This document shows positions 33,562 to 42,600 of a stretch of 64,000 nt of DNA, piece after piece; position 1 is the stretch's first letter; each line of letters starts with the position of its first letter. This DNA is from Caryophanon sp036309765 (lineage in GTDB: Bacteria; Bacillota; Bacilli; Bacillales_A; Planococcaceae). The stretch is from contig JAXJTE010000168.1 of NCBI GenBank assembly GCA_036309765.1, forward strand, positions 50,195 to 114,194. The letters are read 5' to 3'. The position numbers and the translations under genes were made by a program. The notes under the pieces are model-generated. The model had not been told where the DNA came from. It worked only from the letters and a program-made list of their open reading frames with translations, and did not search any database.

Positions 33562-34568
33562 TATGCGTTACCCCCTTCGAAGTGAAAGTTTTGCCAGCAC
33601 GTACAACGAACATGATGCCCTGGTGCTACTTCATGCAACGTCGGCGTGTCCTCATGCTCTGATGCTTTCACCCACGGCACACGCGCTTCAAATCGACAGC
33701 CTTGGCGCGGTAAGTTCATAAGCGATGGCACGATACCTTGAATAACGTTTAAACGCTCGCCCTCTGCTGCACCCATTTGTGGAATCGAGTTAAATAGTGA
33801 GCGTGTGTACGGATGCTTCGGATTTGTAAATAGCTCCTCAACGTCCGCAATTTCAACAATTTGTCCTGCATACATTACGGCAACACGGTCTGCAACTTCC
33901 GCTACAACACCTAAGTCATGCGTAATTAAAATAATCCCTGCGCCTGTTTCATCTTGCAGGTCGATTAATAAATCTAAAATTTGTGCTTGAATCGTTACGT
34001 CCAGTGCTGTTGTCGGCTCATCGGCAATGATCACTTTTGGCTTACACGCAATCGCAATCGCAATGATGACACGTTGACGCATCCCTCCTGATAATTGGTG
34101 TGGGAATTGCTTGGCGATTCGCGGAGGGTTTGGAATACCTACTTGTCCTAAAAGCTCTAATACGCGTGCTTTACGCTCAGCTTTTGACATTTTCGTATGA
34201 TAAATTAAGCCTTCCTCAATTTGGTCGCCAATGCGCATTAATGGGTTTAATGCCGATAGCGGGTCTTGGAAGATCATGCCGATTTCCTCGCCGCGAATCG
34301 TATTGAACTCATCCTCAGTCATTTTCGCTAAGTTTTTGCCTTGATATAAAATTTCGCCTAATACGCGCGTTTTATTATGATCGTGTAGCCCCATAATCGA
34401 CGTCGCTAATGTACTTTTCCCACAGCCTGATTCGCCAACAATTGCTAAAATTTCGTTCTTCTTTAACGTCAGCGATACACCATCGACTGCATCGAAATAC
34501 GTATCTTTAATCCGAAAGCCTGTGTGCAAATCGTTAATAATTAATAGTTCTTCATTCGTCGTTTTCAA
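33561..34568 (-). CDS. oppD: oligopeptide ABC transporter ATP-binding protein (OppD type)
   Basis: A 335-residue ATPase with Walker A GESGCGKST, signature LSGGMRQRVIIAIA and Walker B VIIADEPTTALD. The C-terminal extension of OppD/DppD normally binds an Fe-S cluster with four cysteines; here it has CRFEAR and a later CTCW. The start is a TTG at 34568, seven bases after GAAAGGAG; upstream in-frame codons overlap that site. First gene of the operon. Confidence 0.92.
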   Translation of the reverse strand: MKTTNEELLIINDLHTGFRIKDTYFDAVDGVSLTLKKNEILAIVGESGCGKSTLATSIMGLHDHNKTRVLGEILYQGKNLAKMTEDEFNTIRGEEIGMIFQDPLSALNPLMRIGDQIEEGLIYHTKMSKAERKARVLELLGQVGIPNPPRIAKQFPHQLSGGMRQRVIIAIAIACKPKVIIADEPTTALDVTIQAQILDLLIDLQDETGAGIILITHDLGVVAEVADRVAVMYAGQIVEIADVEELFTNPKHPYTRSLFNSIPQMGAAEGERLNVIQGIVPSLMNLPRQGCRFEARVPWVKASEHEDTPTLHEVAPGHHVRCTCWQNFHFEGGNA

Positions 34569-34699
34569 ATTGTTGCTCCTTTCAAGCAAGCGGTATGAGA
34601 ATATTGTGACAATTCCAGTTATAAAAAAATCGTCGGTATCGCACTAAGCCGCTCCCTAAATTTTCAGTTAATTGATACTACAAAAACACACTGTTACAC

Positions 34700-34729
34700 A
34701 TTATACCTTTGTCAGAAAGGGTGCGTCAA
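34700..34729 (-). promoter_or_regulatory. sigma-A promoter of the opp operon
   Basis: On the minus strand -35 TTGACG (34724-34729), 18-bp spacer, -10 TATAAT (34700-34705), giving a leader of about 125 nt. Confidence 0.78.
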
Positions 34730-34991
34730 CACAGATGTATGAATTATTCTAACATAATGACAGTTTAGTAGTTTCTGAGAGGTTTGACAACTAATTTTTT
34801 CTCATTTCAACACTTTAAACTGCTAAATTAACGCGTTATTTACTGAATATACAGATAAATTACGTAAAATCATTTATAGTAAATTTCAGCACAAGAAGAT
34901 TGATTCACATAATATTTTGAGGTGATTTCACCATTTATAAAGCGCTATCATTTTTCATACGATGCTAGTTGTACGTTGTCGGAGGACTAGC
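34730..34991. other. AT-rich intergenic region
   Basis: Between the opp promoter and the terminator of the GH13-like gene. It holds a weak inverted repeat (TTTAGTAGTTT near 34768, complement near 34826) but no gene or strong signal. Confidence 0.4.
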
Positions 34992-35031
34992 AAAAAAAGC
35001 TATGAACCAGTTTAATCGTACGGTCATAGCT
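34992..35031 (-). terminator. intrinsic terminator after the GH13-like gene
   Basis: On the minus strand AGCTATGACC / GGTTCATAGCT stem with one bulge, then seven T. Confidence 0.82.
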
Positions 35032-35042
35032 AAACGTTCTCA

Positions 35043-36476
35043 TTATGTGGTTGTCGGTCGTTTCGCTCGGCGTATTAATAGCCAAATGAACGCGATAAAA
35101 ATCACATACACAAAAGCCATTACCCCCATATATGCAATGTTAAACCCTTTTTCTTCTTTTACTTGGTACAGCTCGACAATTTCACGATCGACGACGAGGT
35201 TGTATTGCCCCTGCTCATCAACACGTACGATGTCTTTTTCAAATAAACCATGCAGTTCCTTCGACTCAGTGAACATGTTAGCAGGCACCGCATAGTTTTG
35301 CGTCTCGCCTGTGTTGTTAATCGCCACAATCCACGTTTCCTCGTCGTTGCTGCGCGTGAACACGATAAAGCCGTCCTGCTCGTATAGCAGCTCAAACGCA
35401 CCTGTTCGCAGCGCCGCCGATTTGTTACGCACCGCTTGAACATCCGCAATGTATGCAATAATTTCTTCATCGACTTTGAAATTTTGAATTTGATGCGACT
35501 GAGCGGCCGTTGCACCGTTCATCGAAATTTCTGTGCCGTACGTCATCATCGGCACGACTGGCAATGTTAATAGCGCACCCATCGCTACTTTAATGCGCGT
35601 CGGCGGAAATACATTCGCCTCTGCTGCTTTATGCGTTAAACGTGGTGATGTTAACGTATCGACTGCCGCAACGCTCGCTGGTGATGTCATTAACTGTGCT
35701 AGCTCGCTCGTCGGCTGTGATGGCTGCGCAAACATGCGGCTCCAAACGTCCACATGCGCTTCATCTAATGCCGCGTCTACATGTGCTGTCGTCGCTTCGT
35801 TGCTTACAATTTGAATGTTTGGCGTAACGTCTCGCAGTGCCGCAATGATGTCGTTTAACACATCTACTGGCACATTCATCGTTTCGGTAAAGCGTAATGC
35901 CCCGAAGTCATGCGTTTGTTGGAACTGAACAATTGCTTCACGTAATGCCGCGACGAAATCTGCATTCGTATAATCCCACTGCACGACACCATCGACTACA
36001 TTCCCCCACGTTGGATGCTGCGCGAGCCATTCGTGATTTGCACTGACGCGATTCAAGCGCACATCTGGCATGACGCGAATTTGCTTTTCGTGAAATGTTT
36101 TGACGACGTGCTGAAGCTCCTGCTGCGTACCGAAATGCGGCTCAAGTTCTGTATATGACGTCACCATGTAGCCGTCATACGTATCTGTCGCAAATACCGA
36201 ACCAATTGCCGCTGTCGTAAAGCCGAGCGACTGAATGTAGCTTACTTTTTCTGCTAAGCCCGCAAAATCCCCCCCTGCAAAGCTTGCTGGATTTTGTGTA
36301 TCCACTTGCTCATCGTTCACAATCGTGCCGTTGAAAAAGCGGTCCACGAGCAAGTCGTATATACTTTCATCCTCCATTACTCGCTCCTGCTGTGCATATG
36401 CAGTCGGCGCGGTCATCGCAAGCGCTCCGATCGCGATACATGCCGCAGCACGACGCAGCGTATGTAGCATTCCCAT
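35043..36476 (-). CDS. membrane-anchored GH13-like protein, probably catalytically inactive
   Basis: A 477-residue exported protein: signal peptide ending TAYA (about 1-29), a GH13 alpha-amylase-type barrel (about 35-375), a small beta domain, and a C-terminal membrane helix (about 446-466) with RRAKR inside. The fold is supported by VDRFFNG, the PVVPMMTYGTEISMNG segment (usual PVIYYGTE) and the barrel layout. Catalytic residues are lost: the usual GFRxDxxKH is ALRFTETMN (nucleophile Asp to Thr), and DNHDMPR is DTLTSPR (Asn-His-Asp to Thr-Leu-Thr). A Glu remains in SNEATT. It may bind glycans without cutting them. ATG at 36476, eight bases after AAAGGGG. Confidence 0.82.
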   Translation of the reverse strand: MGMLHTLRRAAACIAIGALAMTAPTAYAQQERVMEDESIYDLLVDRFFNGTIVNDEQVDTQNPASFAGGDFAGLAEKVSYIQSLGFTTAAIGSVFATDTYDGYMVTSYTELEPHFGTQQELQHVVKTFHEKQIRVMPDVRLNRVSANHEWLAQHPTWGNVVDGVVQWDYTNADFVAALREAIVQFQQTHDFGALRFTETMNVPVDVLNDIIAALRDVTPNIQIVSNEATTAHVDAALDEAHVDVWSRMFAQPSQPTSELAQLMTSPASVAAVDTLTSPRLTHKAAEANVFPPTRIKVAMGALLTLPVVPMMTYGTEISMNGATAAQSHQIQNFKVDEEIIAYIADVQAVRNKSAALRTGAFELLYEQDGFIVFTRSNDEETWIVAINNTGETQNYAVPANMFTESKELHGLFEKDIVRVDEQGQYNLVVDREIVELYQVKEEKGFNIAYMGVMAFVYVIFIAFIWLLIRRAKRPTTT

Positions 36477-36497
36477 ATCCATATCCCCTTTACAAAT

Positions 36498-36584
36498 TTA
36501 GTCTTTTTGTCGCTGAAGTCGCTTCGCTTCGACCATCATAATAATGAAAAACAAAAATAAGCCACCGATAATGACGAGCCACAT
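36498..36584 (-). CDS. 28-residue single-helix membrane peptide
   Basis: A very short frame, MWLVIIGGLFLFFIIMMVEA followed by KRLQRQKD: one hydrophobic helix (about 2-18) and a basic tail. GGAGG lies nine bases before the ATG, and the stop is just upstream of the GH13-like gene's ribosome site (22 bp before its start), so the two are probably one operon. I do not recognise a family. It could be a partner or stabiliser of the membrane-anchored GH13-like protein; this is inference. Confidence 0.65.
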   Translation of the reverse strand: MWLVIIGGLFLFFIIMMVEAKRLQRQKD

Positions 36585-36611
36585 ATGCTACGCCCTCCTT
36601 TTTTGATGATT

Positions 36612-36648
36612 CAAAAAAACCGCGCACCATTGCTGGATACGCGGTTTT
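36612..36648 (-). terminator. intrinsic terminator after yisL
   Basis: On the minus strand AACCGCG / CGCGGTT stem with inner pairing, then seven T. Confidence 0.85.
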
Positions 36649-36656
36649 AATAAAGG

Positions 36657-37010
36657 CTAGCCGAAGAAGGCAAAACCTGCTGGAAGCTTGAAGCCATAGA
36701 AAATTGTTACAAGTGCAAAAACAACTAATAACGCTGTAAACACGCCAGCTGGTTTTCCTTTTTGCTTCTTGCCTAATACCATTTCCATCATACCAATTGC
36801 TAAAATGGCAAATGTAAACTTAATGTCGTACTCAAAGTTTACTCGGTATTGTAAATAAAGTGCCACACCTGTGAAAATAGCTAATACGTAAAATACACGT
36901 AACGCCATGTGTACACCTTTAGAATACTTCGAAAACGCTACTGCAAATAGCACAATCATGACTACCCATGACGTAATATGCGCATGTGTAGTAGTTGTTA
37001 AAAAGTCCAT
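36657..37010 (-). CDS. yisL: DUF1516 membrane protein YisL
   Basis: A 117-residue integral membrane protein with four hydrophobic helices, of the UPF0344/DUF1516 family. HAHITSWVVMIVLF at the N-terminus is characteristic. GAGGTGGGG precedes the ATG. It neighbours yisK as in B. subtilis, but has its own promoter. Function unknown. Confidence 0.88.
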   Translation of the reverse strand: MDFLTTTTHAHITSWVVMIVLFAVAFSKYSKGVHMALRVFYVLAIFTGVALYLQYRVNFEYDIKFTFAILAIGMMEMVLGKKQKGKPAGVFTALLVVFALVTIFYGFKLPAGFAFFG

Positions 37011-37046
37011 ATTTTCCCCACCTCATCATATCTTTTTACATACATC

Positions 37047-37075
37047 ATCGTAACAGATATTAAGTGGTGATTCAA
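37047..37075 (-). promoter_or_regulatory. promoter of yisL
   Basis: On the minus strand -35 TTGAAT (37070-37075), 17-bp spacer, extended -10 TGTTACGAT with hexamer at 37047-37052. Confidence 0.6.
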
Positions 37076-37088
37076 ATTGTTGCCAACG

Positions 37089-37988
37089 TTATTCGAAACG
37101 ATTTACAAGCGTGCCGATACCTTCAACAGAAACTTTTACAACGTCGCCGCCTTTTAAGTATGTCGGTGGCGTCATGCCTTTACCAACTCCAGCTGGCGTA
37201 CCTGTTAAAATGATGTCGCCTGGCTCAAGTGTTACGTACGTTGAAATCGTTGAGATTAACGTATCGACTTGGAATAACATGTTTTTCGTCGATGCATTTT
37301 GACGAATTTCGTCGTTTACTTTTGTAACGATTGTTAATGCGTGTGGATCTGGTAATTCGTCCTTCGTCACAACATACGGTCCAACTGGGCAAGTGCCGTC
37401 TAAGCTTTTGCCTAAGAAGAACTGCTCGTGGCGGTATTGTACGTCACGCGCTGAAATATCGTTTGCGATTGAATAGCCGAACACGTAGTCATACGCTAAG
37501 TTTTTCGGAATGTTTTTGCCACCTTTACCGATGACGATTGCTAATTCACCTTCATAGTCCAGTGAAGTTGTTTTATCTGCATGCAGTGGTAACGTTTGCT
37601 CGTCCGCTGCGATTGTTAATGGTGATTTCGTGAAGACGATTAAGTCCTCTGGTGACACGCCGCCCATTTCTGCTGCGTGGTCTGCGTAGTTACGACCTAC
37701 ACAAATGATATTTTTCGGTGTACGTGGAATTGGTGATAACCACGTAATGTCTGTAAATGCACGTTTGAATTGTGCTGGATTTTCATCCTTTGAAGCCGCT
37801 TCAACTAATTTACGAATTTGTTCGACAAAGTCTAGCCCTTTTGCCACACCTTCTACCATTGTTTGTGCAAACTCCGGTAACACAGCTAACTGTTCTTGAA
37901 TGGCAAGAACGTCCCATACTGCCTCTTCTTTTTTGACTTTTGGTCCAAATCGAACTTGATCGTTGTAAGTAAATGATAAAAGTTTCAT
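37089..37988 (-). CDS. yisK: fumarylacetoacetate hydrolase family protein YisK
   Basis: A 299-residue FAH-fold enzyme. FAH-domain marks are ICVGRNYADHAAEMG, the metal ligands in LDYEGELAIVIG, and LTGTPAGVG near the C-terminus. The B. subtilis YisK decarboxylates oxaloacetate and interacts with the cell-shape factor Mbl. The N-terminal ninety residues form the usual cap. AAAAAGGAG lies upstream of the ATG. Confidence 0.9.
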   Translation of the reverse strand: MKLLSFTYNDQVRFGPKVKKEEAVWDVLAIQEQLAVLPEFAQTMVEGVAKGLDFVEQIRKLVEAASKDENPAQFKRAFTDITWLSPIPRTPKNIICVGRNYADHAAEMGGVSPEDLIVFTKSPLTIAADEQTLPLHADKTTSLDYEGELAIVIGKGGKNIPKNLAYDYVFGYSIANDISARDVQYRHEQFFLGKSLDGTCPVGPYVVTKDELPDPHALTIVTKVNDEIRQNASTKNMLFQVDTLISTISTYVTLEPGDIILTGTPAGVGKGMTPPTYLKGGDVVKVSVEGIGTLVNRFE

Positions 37989-38046
37989 CTCATTAAGCGC
38001 TCCTTTTTACTTTTTTTCATCATACCGCAAATCGTCAGAAATTTCC

Positions 38047-39195
38047 TCATTTTCGCAGAATTATTTTTTGGTATGTCAGTCGTTTCCATATTCCCTCTAA
38101 CGGTCCTTGCGTAAACTTCATGAAATATAGCTCCGCGACGATCAATTGCAACACGTAAATGCCAATTGCGAGCAGCACCATCGTTTGCACATCAAGCTTG
38201 CCGTATAGCGAGGCACCGTAGCTTAACGCCGTCATCATGACCGACTGCGCGATATACATCGACAGCGACATGCGCCCGATGCTTGCAAATGGCTTCATGA
38301 TTTTCAGCATTGCTGGCAACAGACAAACAAGTACGATGACGCTTGCATAGCCGATTGCAACGAGCGGTCCTCCGATGTACGTTTGCACGTAATAATGGAA
38401 GTACGTGTTGTCGCTTAACACGAACAAGCTTTTGACGTAAATGCCGACGCCGAGTGTGACAACAGCAAGAGCGAACCAAAATGCCTTTAACTCACGCGCT
38501 CGTTCAATGAGACGCCATTTTGATGCGGCCGCACCGATGAGCATGTACGGAAGCAGCGTCGTAAGCCACATAATGGGTTGGAACATGAACGCGAAGTCCT
38601 CACTGCGCTGTGCAAGTTGGTCGCCCCACGAGCCGAGCGTATATGCTGTTACGACATCCTCAATCGCTTGCAAGTCGACATACGTATTCATTTGCATGCT
38701 GCCAGCCGTCCAGTAGCCAAGAAACACGAGTGCATATAACTGCCAGACGCCGTTAATAACGATTGCGCTTATAAGGAGTGCGACAGGCTTTAGGCGAATG
38801 AACGCAAGTAACACGAATGCACAAATGGCATACGCAAATAAAATATCGCCCCACCAAAGTAAAATGCCGTGCAGCAAGCCAATCACGAGTAAAATCGTGA
38901 AACGGCGCGGCGCAAATGAATAGAATGACGTGCCATTTGCGGTCGCTTTCACATATTGCATCGCTACCCCGTAACCAAACAGCATCGCAAATAACGGGTA
39001 AATGCTGCCTTGTATGTAGATGGCGATGTTTTCATACGCGACGAGTTCAAACGGACTGCCGCTATACCATGCATACAAGTCGATGTACGGCATCGGTAGT
39101 AAAAAGCCGAAGACGTTAATGACTAAAATGCCGAGCAAGCAAAGTCCACGAATAACGTCGAGTGTATGGACGCGTTCGGTGTAAATTGTGTACAA
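38047..39195 (-). CDS. DUF418 multi-pass membrane protein (YeiB-like)
   Basis: A 382-residue protein with about nine membrane helices. N-terminal RVHTLDVIRGLCLLGILVIN, PLFAMLFGYG and GLLHGILLWWGDIL are hallmarks of the DUF418/YeiB family, related to membrane acyltransferases. Role unknown. The start is TTG, six bases after AAAGGGTG. Confidence 0.87.
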   Translation of the reverse strand: MYTIYTERVHTLDVIRGLCLLGILVINVFGFLLPMPYIDLYAWYSGSPFELVAYENIAIYIQGSIYPLFAMLFGYGVAMQYVKATANGTSFYSFAPRRFTILLVIGLLHGILLWWGDILFAYAICAFVLLAFIRLKPVALLISAIVINGVWQLYALVFLGYWTAGSMQMNTYVDLQAIEDVVTAYTLGSWGDQLAQRSEDFAFMFQPIMWLTTLLPYMLIGAAASKWRLIERARELKAFWFALAVVTLGVGIYVKSLFVLSDNTYFHYYVQTYIGGPLVAIGYASVIVLVCLLPAMLKIMKPFASIGRMSLSMYIAQSVMMTALSYGASLYGKLDVQTMVLLAIGIYVLQLIVAELYFMKFTQGPLEGIWKRLTYQKIILRK

Positions 39196-39214
39196 ATCGT
39201 TTCACCCTTTCTTT

Positions 39215-39246
39215 AAAAAACCGTCCAGAACATTCTGAACGGTTTT
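39215..39246 (-). terminator. terminator upstream of the DUF418 gene
   Basis: Stem AAAACCGTTCAG / CTGGACGGTTTT on the minus strand, then more T. It probably ends the addBA transcript or a transcript from the structured region before it. Confidence 0.75.
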
Positions 39247-39258
39247 CGAATAAATCAT

Positions 39259-39386
39259 GCGTTAACAAGCGTGTTGATTAGCAGTTCGCGTATAGCGGCT
39301 CATATACAGCTTTTATTTCAGTTGGTTGCTTAAAATCATACGTTTCACTGTATACAAATAGCTAATCAACAGGCCTGGTGCGTTAA
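39259..39386. repeat. long inverted repeat of unknown role
   Basis: Arms at 39259-39282 and 39361-39386 pair over GCTAATCAACA (11 bp perfect) and GTTAAC at the ends, enclosing about 78 bp. No gene fits inside. It lies between the terminator above and a dispersed repeat. Confidence 0.6.
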
Positions 39387-39421
39387 CACTTAAAATTAAT
39401 ACTGTAGCCGTTCTTTTGTTT

Positions 39422-39606
39422 CAGCGGACGCTTTTCTCGGAGGGCGACACGATGAACGAGGCTCGAAACAAGAGGCGGACTCCAGCGGGAAAAGCGAAAA
39501 TTCTTTTTGCGACGAGTAACCGCAGGAGCATGAGACTTGAGACCCCATAGCTATGAGGTACGAATAGCGAGGAGGCTCAAGCCACGCCCGCGGAAAGCCT
39601 GCCTCG
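39422..39606. repeat. dispersed palindromic repeat, copy D (class 1, with extra half element)
   Basis: The main element (39472-39606) starts GAGGCGGACTCCAGCGGGAA and ends CGCGGAAAGCCTGCCTC, the reverse complement of copies A and F. It is preceded by GCGGACGCTTTTCTCGGAGG, a piece like copy C. Intergenic, just after addA. Confidence 0.82.
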
Positions 39607-39679
39607 ATGTGGAGAGCCGACGAACAAAACGCTAACATACATTTACGATAATATAGTTTCGTTTACATGATGCAACAGA

Positions 39680-42600
39680 TTAATTCATCACAACGGTTTC
39701 CCCGTGCTGCACCGCATAAATAATTTTTTGTGCAACAGTTGCTTTTGTAATGTTTTCGAGTGCCTGCGCATATGTCGCGAGCTGTATTTCGTAACGACGC
39801 GTGAGCTCTTGCTGTAGCTTCGATTTTGCAATGCGGTCTGTTTTGTAATCAAGCAGTATGAGCGTGCCGTCTTGCTGCTCGATGACACAGTCGATAATCC
39901 CTTGAATAATTTGTCCATCTGTCGTGTCGTCGTCTTTCACGAGCATCGTAAACGGCAGCTCGCGCCATAATCGACGTGCCGATTGGAATTGCTGCCCGAT
40001 TGCTGAGGTGAAAAATTGCTCAAAATGCACTGGTTGCAGCACAGATGCTTCTGATGCTGTTAAAATTTCACGCGTAACGAGTGACTTAATAAACGCTGCA
40101 ATCGCTTCTGTAGACGCAAAGCCTTGCTGCGGCACGTGTTGCATCGCCGCGTGAAATGCCGTTCCGATTTCAGCGGCTGTCAATGCTTGCTCCTGCATAA
40201 ACTGTGGGCGCGGTGCTTCTTTTTGCTGCATCGGTGCTGCTTCGACAAATAACTCCGGCTCCTCTAATAGCTGAAGCTGCTGCAAACGTTTCAGCTCACT
40301 CACCGACGTTTTCGAGCGTGTCTGTGTTGCCGCTTGCTGCTCGTACGTCGCAGAGAATCGACGCGTCACTTCATCAATGTAATTTGTATCGAGCGTGTCT
40401 TTATTTTGTAGCTGCTCTTTTGTAATTGCAGACTGAAGTGCCGTTAAATCCACCGCATCAACAATCGTCACATGCCATTGTGCTACTTCTTCGCCTTCAA
40501 GTGATGCTTCAAAATCATCGTGGCGTGCAATCGCAGGGCCGAGCCAATCTAAATAACTATTTGCCTTCGCGCGTAAAGCATTTGGCAACGGCTCTCCTGC
40601 TGCGACGTGCTGCTGCTCGCGCCATGACGTTACAGCTTTGTCCGCATCTTTCACCGAGCCAACTAAATAAAGCTTTTCTTTCGGGCGCGTCATCGCTACG
40701 TATAAAATGCGCATTTCCTCGGCACGCATTTCGAGCAGCTTCTTCTCCTTAATCGCTAAAAATGGCAGCGATGTGTACGTAATGCGATGCTCTGGGTCAA
40801 TCGCCTTCACCCCGATGCCGTATTTTTGGTCAAATACGTACGGGTTGTTGAAATCCATTTTGTTAAAGCCTCGCCCCATACCTGCTGCGAACACAATCGG
40901 GAATTCAAGCCCTTTTGATGCGTGAATTGTCATAATGCGCACAACATTTTCTTCCGCACTAACAGAACGCGCTGTCCCTAAATCGTCTCCGCGCGTTTTC
41001 ATGCGGTCGATGAAGCGAAGGAAGCGAAACAGCCCGCGGAATGCTGTTTTTTCATACGCGAGGGCGCGGTCGTGCAGCACGCGTAAATTCGCCTGACGCT
41101 GCTTGCCGTTATGCATCGCGCCGACCATTTCGTAATAGTACGTATCTTCATAAATAAGCCAAATTAAATCAGCGAGCGATTGGCGTTTCGAGGAGTCGCG
41201 CCATTTTTGTAACAGCTGTAAAAAGCGCTGTAGCTTCTCGGCTGTACGCTGTGCAATGCCGCTTCGTCCGTCGCGCACAAACGCATGTAGCGCCTCATAA
41301 AACGGTACTTTTTTATCGGAAATACGAATCGTCGCCAGTTCATTTTCGGTCAAACCAACAAATGGCGCACGCAACACGGATGCTAGCGCGATGTCTTGAT
41401 ACGGATTATCGACTACTTTTAGCGTGTTGAGCATAATCATTACTTCAAGCGCCTCGAAATAACCTTTTGATAGCTCCGTATAAAGCGGCACGTTCGCCTG
41501 CTTAAACTCCTCAGCAAACTCCGACGACCACGTCATCGAGCGCATTAAAATGACGATGTCTCGGTATTCGAGCTTACGTTGCTTGCCGTCTTTCCCTTTT
41601 ACGGTGACACCTGCTTCCATCATGCGCTGAATTTCTCGAATGATGTAGCGTGCTTCAAATTGCGCCTGCGTTAACTCATCCTCGTCCCCGTCTTGCTCGT
41701 CTTCTAGCTGCGTCACAATCGCAAATTCAATCGGCTGCGGCTGTAGCACATCGTCGTAGCCACCGCTATATTTCAGCGACGCATCGTCATCGTAGTTCAG
41801 TTCGCCGACTGCTGACGTCATTAACTGCTCAAACAAATAGTTCGTGCCGTGTAACACTTCTTTACGCGAGCGAAAATTCGCATTTAAATCAATTTTCAAG
41901 CCACTATCGCCTTGCTTATAGTCATCATATTTGCCTAAAAATAAGCGCGGCTCAGCTAGACGGAAGCGGTAAATCGACTGCTTTAAATCACCGACCATGA
42001 ACATGTTGCCATCGCTCGCACCGCCACGCTTTACGAGCTGTAAAATCGTCTCCTGTAATAAATTGACATCTTGATACTCGTCAACGAGCACTTCTTTAAA
42101 TTTTTGCTGTAAATCGAGTGCAACAACAGACGGCTCAAGTGAATCTGGCTGCGTTAAAATTTGCAGTGCGTAATGCTCTAAATCCGAAAAATCGACGAGC
42201 GCACGTTTTCGCTTCACTTCTTTGTAGCGCTCACTATAATCTTTCGTCAGCTGCACGAGCGTCGCAATAATTGGTGCCATGCGACGAACTTCGTTTACGA
42301 GCGTTGCAGGCTGGCGCATAAAATACGTGCTCGCTAGCGTCGTCACGACTTTTTTCGCCTTGTCGCGCTTTGCTTTTGCGCGCTCTTGTAGCTGCGGGTC
42401 ACCTGCTTCGTCCTTTTTAATGCTCGCTAGTCGCGCCCATTTCACGTTCGTAACGGCGTCGTGCAAGCTTTGCCACGTGCCGCTTTTTGCAACAGCTAGC
42501 AGCGTGCGCATCAGCTCAAAATCTTGCACAAGCGTCGCGCCGTAGTTTGCTGGTCCGTCTGGTAATAGCGTCAGCTCGCGCATTTCCTCTAAGTAGCTCA

